DNA of 13,386 bases, from NCBI GenBank assembly GCA_964568355.1, contig CAZMRK010000544.1, positions 1 through 13,386 on the forward strand, written 5' to 3'. The DNA comes from JAJPJX01 sp964568355 (GTDB lineage: Bacteria > Acidobacteriota > Terriglobia > Bryobacterales > Bryobacteraceae). The translations under genes and the position numbers were made by a program. Positions 1 to 6,942 of this stretch are shown piece after piece (position 1 is the stretch's first letter; every line of letters starts with the position of its first letter). The notes beneath the pieces are model-generated. The model worked only from the letters and a program-made list of their open reading frames with translations. It did no database searches and had not been told where the DNA came from.

Positions 1-1
1 G

Positions 2-199
2 TTCGCGCCGGGATTCATGCAGGATACCGGACTGAAGGGCGTAGTTTCTCCCGACATCCAGGTGCTGAAGAAGGTTTTTCCTTTTGTGAGCGCGCCAGCG
101 GGTGTAGCACTGGTAAACGGGCGGCAGAAGATGGCACTAACTCAATTTGAGGGAGATGAGCCGGCTGCCACATTGAAGAAGCTGGAGTTCGTGTACTGA
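2..199 (+). CDS. 3' end of an unidentified protein (partial)
   Basis: The reading frame is open from the first bases of the window to a TGA at 197-199, so only about 65 C-terminal residues are visible. The ATG at 17 is probably internal, because the frame is also open before it. The tail has a Ser-Ala-Pro-Ala stretch, then a hydrophobic strand followed by Asn-Gly-Arg, another strand, and a final helix ending LKKLEFVY. This order (Pro loop, strand, turn, strand, helix) is reminiscent of the C-terminal half of a thioredoxin-like fold, but that is weak and no active-site motif is visible. The next gene starts about 57 bases downstream on the same strand, with a hairpin between. Product not recognised. 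Confidence 0.5.
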   Translation, partial: FAPGFMQDTGLKGVVSPDIQVLKKVFPFVSAPAGVALVNGRQKMALTQFEGDEPAATLKKLEFVY

Positions 200-220
200 A
201 TTTCGTACATTGATTTCGAA

Positions 221-240
221 GGGCAAATCTGGGTTTGCCC
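221..240 (+). other. Perfect inverted repeat between genes (hairpin)
   Basis: Arms GGGCAAA (221-227) and TTTGCCC (234-240) pair perfectly around a six-base loop. The hairpin lies 21 bases after the stop of the partial first gene and ends three bases before the GGAGGGG ribosome-binding site of the next gene. The only T-rich stretch, TTCTTTT at 251-257, starts ten bases after the stem, so it is a poor match to a standard intrinsic terminator. It could be a weak terminator, an mRNA-stabilising or translation-tuning hairpin, or a protein-binding palindrome. Confidence 0.45.
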
Positions 241-243
241 GGC

Positions 244-250
244 GGAGGGG
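244..250 (+). promoter_or_regulatory. Ribosome-binding site that sets a TTG start
   Basis: GGAGGGG at 244-250 is followed by five bases and a TTG at 256. An upstream in-frame TTG at 235 lies inside the right arm of the hairpin, has no purine-rich site, and would put the Shine-Dalgarno sequence inside the coding region. The TTG at 256 also gives a compact signal peptide, so it is the preferred start. Confidence 0.6.
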
Positions 251-255
251 TTCTT

Positions 256-2232
256 TTGGGTTATCGTGTCTTGCTTGCCGCCGGCATGGTGTGGGCCGGG
301 GTTGCTTCGCTTTCCGCGGCGGACGGGTCGTTCGCCGATACACTCTATCCCGTGCTCGAAAAGCACAATTGCCGCGGCTGTCACACGGAGAACGGCATCG
401 CGTCGGCCACACGTCTGCACTTTCCGGAAGGAGCTTCCCGCGAAGGCATTGAGAATTTCGGCAAGAGCCTGGTCGTACTGGTGGATCGCGAACATCCTGA
501 ACAATCGCTGCTTTTGAATAAGCCGACCGCGCGCATCAAGCATACCGGGGGAAAATTGATCCTCCCCGGAAGCGAAGAAGACAAGGTGCTGCAAGCGTGG
601 GTGAATCATCTGGCGAAACTCTCGCCCAGTGAGTTGAAGACCCAAACCAGCGCGGGCGCTCCGGCGGCGCCGGCGATTGCGATGCGGCGCCTGACACACA
701 GCCAGTACAACCACACCGTGCGGGACCTGCTGGGCGACCAGACCAATCCGGCGGACCAGTTTCCACAGGAGGATTTCGTCAACGGGTTCAAGAACCAGGT
801 GGAGGCTCAGGGCATTCCACCGCTGCTTCAGGAGTCCTACAGCGCGTCGGCCGAGAAACTGGCGCGCAACGCTTTCCGCATGGGGGACAAGAGTGCGCTG
901 CTGGGCTGCGCGCCCCGCTCGGTGGGCGACGCCGAGTGCCGCGATAAGTTTCTCCGCCGCTTCGGTCTACGGACGTTTCGCAGACCGCTGACCGACGTCG
1001 AGCTCGCACGCTATTCGGAGCTGTTCCGAGCGGAAGCGAAGCGCACGGGGCGCTTCTCGGCAGGAGCACAACTGATCGTGGAGGCGATGCTCCAGTCGCC
1101 GAAGTTCCTCTTTCGCATCGAAAATACGGCCGATCCCAAGTGGCGGCAGTACGAGACGGCCAGCCGTCTTTCCTATCTGCTGTGGGATAGTATGCCGGAC
1201 GACCGGCTGTTCGAAGCCGCCGCAGCGGGGCGCCTGGAGACACCGGCACAGATCGACCAGGCTGCGCGCCGCCTGATCGCGGATAAGCGGGCGCACCAGG
1301 CACTCGACGAGTTCGTGGCGGAATGGCTACGCTTCGACCGCCTGCTCAATACGGTGAAAGACCGCCAACTCTTCCCCGTCTATACACCCGAACTGGGAAT
1401 CTCGATGGTGGAGGAGACACGCCGGCTGATTCAGGACGCGGTATGGAACGACGGCAACTTCATGCGCATCTTCGACGCCGATTACGCCTTCCTGAGCTCT
1501 GACCTCGCGTCGCTGTATAAACTTCCAGCTCCGCCCACTGAGTTCGCCAAGGTACCGCTTCCGCCGGAAACCGAGCGCGCGGGCATCGTCGGTGAGGCCA
1601 CCTTCCTGGCCCTCACTTCGAAGCCTGGCGATACGTCACCCACCGCGCGCGGGCTTTTTGTGCGGGAGCAGTTCCTCTGCCAGCACGTACCCGATCCTCC
1701 GCCGGGGGTCAATGCCAACCTGCCGCCTCTAACGCCGGACAAGCCGATGACCAATCGCGACCGTCTTGGCGTACATCTTTCCCGTGAGTCCTGCGCGAGT
1801 TGCCACAAGCTCATGGACCCCATCGGCTTCGGATTGGAAAAGTTCGATGCGATCGGGGTACACCGCGATGTGTTCGAAATTGTATTCCGCCCAGGTCACG
1901 GCGAAAAAAAGGCAAAACCCAAGAAGGTGCAGGTGCCCCTCGATACTACCGGCAATATCGCCGGGATTCCCAATTCTGACTTCAACTCGCCCCGGGAGCT
2001 GGGACGTGTGCTGGCCAACAGCCCCGTGTGCGCCGAATGCATGGTCAAGCAATTTTTCCGCTACGCCTACGGGCGTGGGGAGACGTCCGGCGACCGGCCC
2101 GCGATCCAGACGGCGCTCGAAAGGTTCCGGGGTTCACAGTTTCATTATCAGGAGTTGATGCTTTCGGTCGCCAGGTCCTATGCCGCAGAACGGCATAACG
2201 GACCAGTCCTGTTGTCATCACTGAAGGATTGA
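256..2232 (+). CDS. Secreted planctomycete-type cytochrome c protein with DUF1587/1595/1592/1588/1585 domains
   Basis: About 658 residues from TTG 256. Residues 1-22 form a signal peptide. CRGCH at 39-43 is a haem c motif in a planctomycete-type cytochrome domain (about 25-120). The usual series follows: DUF1587 (about 140-205, RRLTHSQYNHTVRDLLG), DUF1595 (about 228-290, FGLRTFRRPLTD), DUF1592 (about 298-425), DUF1588 (about 440-540) and DUF1585 (about 578-648). DUF1588 carries a second haem motif, CASCH at 513-517, followed by KLMDPIGFGLE. A further CAEC at 592-595 lacks the histidine. A Lys-rich insert (about 549-557) joins the last two domains. These proteins are exported and presumably bind two haems; their reaction is not established. 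The DUF1552 gene follows after 29 bases, the standard partner arrangement. Family assignment is firm, function unknown. Confidence 0.9.
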   Translation: MGYRVLLAAGMVWAGVASLSAADGSFADTLYPVLEKHNCRGCHTENGIASATRLHFPEGASREGIENFGKSLVVLVDREHPEQSLLLNKPTARIKHTGGKLILPGSEEDKVLQAWVNHLAKLSPSELKTQTSAGAPAAPAIAMRRLTHSQYNHTVRDLLGDQTNPADQFPQEDFVNGFKNQVEAQGIPPLLQESYSASAEKLARNAFRMGDKSALLGCAPRSVGDAECRDKFLRRFGLRTFRRPLTDVELARYSELFRAEAKRTGRFSAGAQLIVEAMLQSPKFLFRIENTADPKWRQYETASRLSYLLWDSMPDDRLFEAAAAGRLETPAQIDQAARRLIADKRAHQALDEFVAEWLRFDRLLNTVKDRQLFPVYTPELGISMVEETRRLIQDAVWNDGNFMRIFDADYAFLSSDLASLYKLPAPPTEFAKVPLPPETERAGIVGEATFLALTSKPGDTSPTARGLFVREQFLCQHVPDPPPGVNANLPPLTPDKPMTNRDRLGVHLSRESCASCHKLMDPIGFGLEKFDAIGVHRDVFEIVFRPGHGEKKAKPKKVQVPLDTTGNIAGIPNSDFNSPRELGRVLANSPVCAECMVKQFFRYAYGRGETSGDRPAIQTALERFRGSQFHYQELMLSVARSYAAERHNGPVLLSSLKD

Positions 2233-2261
2233 AGTAAAATTCGATCAACCGAGCCACTGGG

Positions 2262-3605
2262 ATGCCTAAGAAATCAGCCGCAGTTTCCCGTCGAAAACTT
2301 CTCACGGGCGCCGTAAAGGGCGTAGCCGTTGTCATTGGTTTGCCTCCGCTCGAAGCGATGTTTAATTCTTCCGGGACGCTGTACGCCGCTCCCCTGGCAG
2401 CGGCCGGCCGCTTGCCGCAGACCGCGGCGGTGCCGGAAACGCGCTTTGTCCTCTGGTTTAACGGAAACGGAATCACCGAGCGCTACTGGATCCCGAAAGA
2501 CACCGGCCCGAACTATGAAATGACCCCGTGCCTGGCACCATTGGCGCAGTTCCGAAACGATGTTCACGTCATCACGGGACTGGACAATCCGGCGGCTCGC
2601 CTGCCTGGCCCCGGCAACGACCATCACCGCTCCATGAGCGCCCTGGTGACCGGGACCTCCTTCACCGGCCACGGCGCGGGCGGGCCCTCTATCGACCAGG
2701 TGGTCGCGGCGAAGATCGGCGGAGAGTCGCGGTTCCGCTCGCTCCAAATTGGTGTCTCGCAGGAATCGTTCGGGGAGAGCATCCAGCGGAATATGAGCTG
2801 GAGCGGGCATGACCGGGCGCTGCCGCCGGAGATGATTCCGCACAAGCTTTTCGACCGGATCTTCGGAGTAAAAGACCAATCTTGGGTCGACCGGAAGAAA
2901 AGCATTCTGGATGCGGTGCAGGAAGATGCGGCCGGGCTCAAGAAGATGCTCGGCAAAACGGATCAGGTCAAAGTGGACGAGCATCTTTCCTCGATCCGCG
3001 ACATGGAGCGCGCCATCGCGACATTACCGCCGGAATATGCCAAGGTAGAAGAACCCGAAGTAGGCGGCGACATGAAAGACTGGCCGCGCATCGCCAAGCT
3101 GCAGTCAGACCTGCTAGCCCATGCCCTGATCACCGGACAGACGCGGGTGGCTTCCTATATGCTGACCAAGTGCCAGGGGCTTTCCCGGTTTCCCTGGCTT
3201 GGCTACACGGCTGCCCGGCATCACGATTACACACATCGCGACGGGAAGGCTCCTGGAGCAGACGGTCCGGACGGGCAGCGCATCATGCGCGACATCTGCC
3301 GCTGGCACGTGGAGGAATTCGCCTACCTGCTGGCTAAGCTGAAGGCTACGCCGGAAGGCGATGGGAACCTGCTGGACCACACTTGCCTGTTGTTCATCCA
3401 CGAACACGCGGAAGCCAACGACCACAAGAATAACGGCCTGGCAGCCATCGTGGCGGGCCATGCCGGCCGCTTGGTGACGGGTACGCACACTAAGACAACC
3501 GGCACGATCGGTGATCTCTATCTGACCCTGGCCAACGATTTGCTCAAGGCGAACGTGGACCACTTCCCGACAGCGGACCGCAAGATCCCAGGCGTGATTG
3601 TCTAG
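2262..3605 (+). CDS. DUF1552 family protein, Tat-exported
   Basis: 447 residues, a normal length for DUF1552. A twin-arginine signal is visible: SRRKLL at 9-14, then a hydrophobic stretch to about residue 30. The family signature follows, with GNGITERYW (about 68-76), a Pro/Leu-rich stretch before HVITGLDN (102-109), and a His-rich DHHRSMSALVTGTSF (120-134) that may bind metal. The C-terminal part has ARHHDYTHRDGK (318-329) and LLDHTCLLFIHEHAEANDH (370-388), where family members usually have a conserved segment before a GGAG-like turn. DUF1552 genes regularly follow DUF1592-type cytochrome genes in Planctomycetota, Verrucomicrobiota and Acidobacteriota, as here. Their biochemical role is unproven. 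Tat export suggests folding or cofactor loading before translocation. The TAG stop overlaps the stop of the convergent LRR gene. Confidence 0.88.
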   Translation: MPKKSAAVSRRKLLTGAVKGVAVVIGLPPLEAMFNSSGTLYAAPLAAAGRLPQTAAVPETRFVLWFNGNGITERYWIPKDTGPNYEMTPCLAPLAQFRNDVHVITGLDNPAARLPGPGNDHHRSMSALVTGTSFTGHGAGGPSIDQVVAAKIGGESRFRSLQIGVSQESFGESIQRNMSWSGHDRALPPEMIPHKLFDRIFGVKDQSWVDRKKSILDAVQEDAAGLKKMLGKTDQVKVDEHLSSIRDMERAIATLPPEYAKVEEPEVGGDMKDWPRIAKLQSDLLAHALITGQTRVASYMLTKCQGLSRFPWLGYTAARHHDYTHRDGKAPGADGPDGQRIMRDICRWHVEEFAYLLAKLKATPEGDGNLLDHTCLLFIHEHAEANDHKNNGLAAIVAGHAGRLVTGTHTKTTGTIGDLYLTLANDLLKANVDHFPTADRKIPGVIV

Positions 3606-4582
3606 CGGACTGAGTTTACGGCACGGTCGGGCAGGCGCATCCACCCGACCAGCGTCGGGGTCTTCACGCCGGTTTCCGCCAAATCGACAAACTGAAGCTG
3701 GGGCATGCCCTTTAAGATCGGCAGGGCTTTGTCGTCGATTTTCTTGGCGCCGTAGAGGCTCAACTTTTCCAGCTTTTTCAGACTGGCCAGACTCTCCAGG
3801 CCGCGCGCAGAAATCTGTGTACGGCTCAGGTCGAGGACCTGCAACTCCGCCAGGCTTTTGAGTTTCGCCAGACCCAGATCGCTGATCCGGGTGCCATCCA
3901 GGTTCAACTCTTCCAGGTGCACGAGCGAAACCACCGCGTCCAGGCCTTGGTCGGTGATGGTAGCCGACCACAGGCCGGAGTCTGTTCGCTGCGCACCTCC
4001 CAGATCCAGCTTCGTGATACCGGGAAGTGATTTCAGAAACTGGAGCCCGGAATCGCTCAGCTTATTGCCGCCGATTGCCAACTCCTTCAGGTTGGTCAGG
4101 CCGGTGAGCAGATCCAACCCGTTGTTGGTGATCATGGCATAGCCCACATCCAGGGAGGTCAAGCTGGTCAGCCCGGAGAGATGTTCGAGCGCCGTGTCGG
4201 TAATCTTCGTGCCGCGCAGGTTCAGGTGTTGGAGCTTTTTCCAGCCCTTGAGGTGCGCGATGCCTCCGTCGGTCACGTGCTCGCAGTAGTACAGGTTGAG
4301 GTCGGTGATGTTGGCGAGGGGCTTGAGCCTCTCCATGCCCAGGTCGGTAATGTGCGTCTCGGATAGATCGAGCGCCCGCAGGTTGGGCATGCGGGTGAAC
4401 GCATCCAGGTCGGTATCGGTGATCCAGGTTCCGCGCAGACTGACACCCACCAGCCGGCCGGAGCTGTCGCGCGTTACGCTGCCGCCCTGAGCGGCCACCC
4501 AGGCGCTCAAATCCCCCGCGGGCGCGGCGGCGAAGGCCGGCGAACCCAGAATCAGAGTCAGAGTCAGAATAGCGGTTTTCAT
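3602..4582 (-). CDS. Secreted leucine-rich repeat protein, single module
   Basis: About 326 residues starting at ATG 4582, chosen because it follows a GGGGGAG site and begins with a clean signal peptide (MKTAILTLTL... to Ala 20-22). A longer frame to 4642 would overlap the preceding gene and bury the signal peptide. Residues 24-36 (DLSAWVAAQGGSV) form an N-cap like those in the preceding gene. About ten repeats of roughly 24 residues follow, pattern LxxLxxLxLxxTxITDxGLxxL, the Thr/Asp-rich type common in bacterial LRR proteins. One repeat near 200-214 has an insertion that doubles the TDxGL element. There is no LPxC C-cap; the end is divergent. Role presumably protein or glycan binding outside the cytoplasm; ligand unknown. 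Second gene of a two-gene operon, five bases after its neighbour. Confidence 0.85.
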   Translation of the reverse strand: MKTAILTLTLILGSPAFAAAPAGDLSAWVAAQGGSVTRDSSGRLVGVSLRGTWITDTDLDAFTRMPNLRALDLSETHITDLGMERLKPLANITDLNLYYCEHVTDGGIAHLKGWKKLQHLNLRGTKITDTALEHLSGLTSLTSLDVGYAMITNNGLDLLTGLTNLKELAIGGNKLSDSGLQFLKSLPGITKLDLGGAQRTDSGLWSATITDQGLDAVVSLVHLEELNLDGTRISDLGLAKLKSLAELQVLDLSRTQISARGLESLASLKKLEKLSLYGAKKIDDKALPILKGMPQLQFVDLAETGVKTPTLVGWMRLPDRAVNSVR

Positions 4583-4587
4583 GCGAG

Positions 4588-6579
4588 CTAGCTCCCCCGG
4601 CGATTGGGCAGACTGGAATCCCGATCCCAGATGATGCGGCACTGCGGTAAGGCGGTTTTCAAGTTCTGGTAACCGTTCTCGGTCACCAGGGTATGGTATA
4701 GATTCACCAGCTTCAGCCCAGTCATGCTCTTCAAATCCGCGATGCCGGCATCGGTAATGGTGGCGCTGTCCAACCGTAATTCCGTAAGCCCCTGGAGTGA
4801 TTGCAGATGCACCAGGCCCTTGTCGGAGACGGAGGTGTAGTCCAGGTTTAGGGACGTAAGATGCGTGAGTTTTCCCAGCGCTTCCATGTCCTCATCCGAG
4901 GTCCGGGTGCGAATCAGATCGAGCTGGGTAAGCTGATCCAGGGAGGCGAGTGCTACCAGGCCTTTGGCAGTAAAGCGGTCGTAGCTGAGGGAGAGGGACT
5001 TCAGCCCTTTCAGCGTTGCGATGTGCGCCAGTCCGGCATCTCCGACGTCGGTTCCCGCAACGTCGAGCCGCTGAAGATGTGCCAAAGCAGCCAGACTGGC
5101 CAAACCTTCGTCTGCGATGTCGGTGTAATCGAGCGCCAGCCGTTCCAAATTCTTCAGGCCGGCGATCTGCTTCAGCCCGTTATCGCCCAGGCTGCAGCCC
5201 GAAAGGCTCAGGTCGGTAAGGTGTTCCAGCACGGCAAGGTGCTGGAACCCTTCGCCGCGGACCAGAGTGTAGTTGAGGTTCAGCCGGCGCAGGTTTTTCA
5301 GTTCGGCCAACTGCGCCAGACCGGCATCCGAGACCGTCGTGTGACGCAGGACCAGCTCGGTGAGGCTAGTCAGTTGACCGACGGCTCGCAAGCCGACATC
5401 ACCGACCTCGGTAGTATCGAGATTCAGTTTCTGAAGCGAAGAGAGCGGCTTCAGGTGGTCCAGGGCGGCATCGGTGATGCCGGAAGTCGCCAGGGAAACT
5501 TCGCTCACGTGGCCGCCAGCGAAGACGACCTTGCCGCCCATCGACTGGAGCCAATCCGCAATAACCTTTTCGCTGGCACCCGGTGGAGGAGCAGGGGCGC
5601 CCTTGCCGGCGCGTTCCACCGAGGAATCGAGGAAGTCCACATCGCATTTGGGTAGCCGGCTCTTGAGGGAAGTAATGCCGGAGCGGGTGGCGCGCGTATA
5701 GCGCAGATCGAGTGAGATAAGGTGCGGCAGGGACTTCAGACGCTCCAGGCCAGCATTGGTGATCGCCGTGCGATACAGGTTCAGTTCTACCAACTGGGTC
5801 ATGCCGCTGAGATTTTCCAACCCCGCGTCGCTCACAGCAGCGCCCAGCAGATTCAGCTTGCGAAGGTGCGTCAGGCCCTTCAGCGAAGCCAGGCCGGAGT
5901 CGGTGATGCGGCAGCCATAGAGATCCAACTCCTCGAGCTCGGCCAGACCCGCCAGGTTTTTCAGGCCTTCATCGGTGATGAAGGTGTCACGCAGGATGAG
6001 CCGCTTTAGATGAGGCATGGCTTTTAGGTACTTCATGCCGTCGTCGCCGAAGGGCGTATAGCCGAGGTCCAGGTCGCGCAGATGGACAAAAGGGGCCAAA
6101 CCGGGGCCCTTGACCTTCGTCTGGGCCAGACGCAGGGACTTCAGGGTAGTGAGGTTGGCAATCAGCTCCAAACCTTTGTCCTGGACGTTGATGTTGGTGA
6201 GGAAATGGAGGCTGAAATAAAGCTTCTCGAGATGGGACAGCCCCTTCAGGAATTTGAACGAGTCGTTCGCGTCGAGTGTACTGCCGGCAGCGGGGTTCCA
6301 CTGCGGGCCGGGGAGGTAGAGCTCGCGAAGGTGATCGAGGCCGCTCAGCTTTTCGAGCGTAGTGGGCTCCGTCAATGTGCCCGTCAAGTCGACGGTGGCC
6401 AGGCGAAAATCACCTTTGGGCAGAGCCGGGATGTCGGTGATCGGCTGGGTTTGCCCCTCCACGATCACGCGCCCACGCTGTTGGATCACCCACTCCGCCA
6501 CCGCACGGTCCGACACCGCAGCCATGGCCATGCCAAGCGAGGCACCCAGGAAAATGGCTATCCGAAAGAATTCCCTCAT
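4588..6579 (-). CDS. Secreted double-module leucine-rich repeat protein
   Basis: About 663 residues from ATG 6579. An upstream ATG at 6627 would add 16 residues before the signal peptide, so 6579 is preferred. A signal peptide spans about 1-21. Module 1 has an N-cap near 24-45 (AVAEWVIQQRGRV), a less regular region to about 145, then repeats of about 24 residues to 303, and a C-cap LKSRLPKCDVDF (305-316). An Ala/Pro/Gly linker (about 321-335) leads to module 2: N-cap VIADWLQSMGGKV (339-351), eleven or so regular repeats, and a second C-cap LKTALPQCRIIW (640-651). The protein is thus two complete LRR units fused end to end. Repeats follow LxxLxxLxLxxTxITDxGLxxL. No membrane anchor or enzymatic domain is visible. 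Likely a periplasmic or surface binding scaffold; ligand unknown. Confidence 0.88.
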   Translation of the reverse strand: MREFFRIAIFLGASLGMAMAAVSDRAVAEWVIQQRGRVIVEGQTQPITDIPALPKGDFRLATVDLTGTLTEPTTLEKLSGLDHLRELYLPGPQWNPAAGSTLDANDSFKFLKGLSHLEKLYFSLHFLTNINVQDKGLELIANLTTLKSLRLAQTKVKGPGLAPFVHLRDLDLGYTPFGDDGMKYLKAMPHLKRLILRDTFITDEGLKNLAGLAELEELDLYGCRITDSGLASLKGLTHLRKLNLLGAAVSDAGLENLSGMTQLVELNLYRTAITNAGLERLKSLPHLISLDLRYTRATRSGITSLKSRLPKCDVDFLDSSVERAGKGAPAPPPGASEKVIADWLQSMGGKVVFAGGHVSEVSLATSGITDAALDHLKPLSSLQKLNLDTTEVGDVGLRAVGQLTSLTELVLRHTTVSDAGLAQLAELKNLRRLNLNYTLVRGEGFQHLAVLEHLTDLSLSGCSLGDNGLKQIAGLKNLERLALDYTDIADEGLASLAALAHLQRLDVAGTDVGDAGLAHIATLKGLKSLSLSYDRFTAKGLVALASLDQLTQLDLIRTRTSDEDMEALGKLTHLTSLNLDYTSVSDKGLVHLQSLQGLTELRLDSATITDAGIADLKSMTGLKLVNLYHTLVTENGYQNLKTALPQCRIIWDRDSSLPNRRGS
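4592..4598 (-). promoter_or_regulatory. Ribosome-binding site of the second LRR gene
   Basis: On the minus strand GGGGGAG reads from 4598 to 4592, nine bases before the ATG at 4582. It sits inside the last codons of the upstream LRR gene, whose TAG lies at 4590-4588. This suggests translational coupling and fixes the start at 4582. Confidence 0.6.
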
Positions 6580-6592
6580 GAGCGGTGTTCTT

Positions 6593-6598
6593 ATTATA
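6593..6598 (-). promoter_or_regulatory. Candidate -10 box for the LRR operon
   Basis: The minus strand reads a perfect TATAAT from 6598 to 6593, 13 bases before the preferred ATG at 6579. No good -35 box is found at 16-19 bases upstream (GTCATG at 17). Transcription would begin about seven bases before the ATG, giving a very short leader. The match is exact in a GC-rich setting, which is why it is listed. Confidence 0.4.
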
Positions 6599-6655
6599 TC
6601 CGGGGAAGAGGAGGGCATGACGTGCATCCACGCGTGAATCCCAGAGTGCCATTGC

Positions 6656-6668
6656 GATACAATGTATC
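6656..6668 (+). promoter_or_regulatory. Palindromic operator overlapping a -10 box upstream of dinJ
   Basis: GATACAATGTATC is a perfect inverted repeat: arms GATACA (6656-6661) and TGTATC (6663-6668) around one base. It contains TACAAT (6658-6663), a five-of-six match to the -10 consensus. A 3-of-6 candidate for the -35 (GTGAAT, 6634-6639) lies 18 bases upstream. The antitoxin start is at 6684 with an AGAGGA site at 6671-6676. Ribbon-helix-helix antitoxins of the RelB/DinJ family bind such palindromes and repress their own operon, so this is the likely autoregulatory site. Confidence 0.6.
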
Positions 6669-6683
6669 TCAGAGGACCTGAGA

Positions 6684-6938
6684 ATGGCGACTACGATGGT
6701 TCACGTCCGCGTGGATGAGAAAACGAAGCAGCGGGCTGCGGAAGCCCTAGCCGGAATGGGGATCTCCGTGTCTGACGCGGTGCGCATGCTGCTGGTCCGC
6801 GTGGCCGCGGAGAAAGCGTTGCCATTCGATGTAAAGGTTCCCAATGCAACTACGGTAAAGGCAATGCGCGAGGCCGACCGGGGCAGAGGCAAGCGCTTGA
6901 AGTCCGCCGGTGAGTTGTTCCAGGATCTAGGAATCTGA
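6684..6938 (+). CDS. dinJ: DinJ/RelB-family antitoxin
   Basis: 84 residues from ATG 6684, with AGAGGA seven bases upstream. The N-terminal half (about 5-45) fits a ribbon-helix-helix fold: a strand VHVRVD, helix KTKQRAAEALAGMG, turn ISVSD and helix AVRMLLVRVAAEKALPF, the classic RelB/DinJ signature. The C-terminal part (about 46-84) is charged and ends GELFQDLGI. In this family the C-terminal region wraps around the toxin and blocks it, while the N-terminal dimer binds the operator. The cognate YafQ-like toxin starts four bases after the stop. The symbol follows the E. coli DinJ/YafQ pair and is based on the partner; the antitoxin alone would only support RelB/DinJ. Confidence 0.88.
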   Translation: MATTMVHVRVDEKTKQRAAEALAGMGISVSDAVRMLLVRVAAEKALPFDVKVPNATTVKAMREADRGRGKRLKSAGELFQDLGI

Positions 6939-6942
6939 GCCG

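Noticed and set aside
1904..1910. Run of seven A residues in the cytochrome-type gene, considered as a frameshift site
   Set aside because: DUF1588 before it and DUF1585 after it are in the same frame, so no shift is needed. It simply encodes a Lys-rich linker.
3114..3971. Open frame of 285 codons on the - strand across the DUF1552/LRR junction
   Set aside because: It runs across both well-supported genes in a different frame, and its translation is Arg/Gly/Pro-rich with no domain.
4861..5655. Open frame of 264 codons on the + strand, antisense to the double LRR gene
   Set aside because: The minus-strand LRR frame has clear repeats, caps and a signal peptide. The antisense frame is low in complexity, mirrors the repeat period and has no recognisable domain.
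4643..6627. Longer N-terminal starts for both LRR genes (4642 and 6627)
   Set aside because: Both put extra residues before an evident signal peptide. The start at 4642 would also overlap the preceding gene, while 4582 has a good ribosome-binding site.
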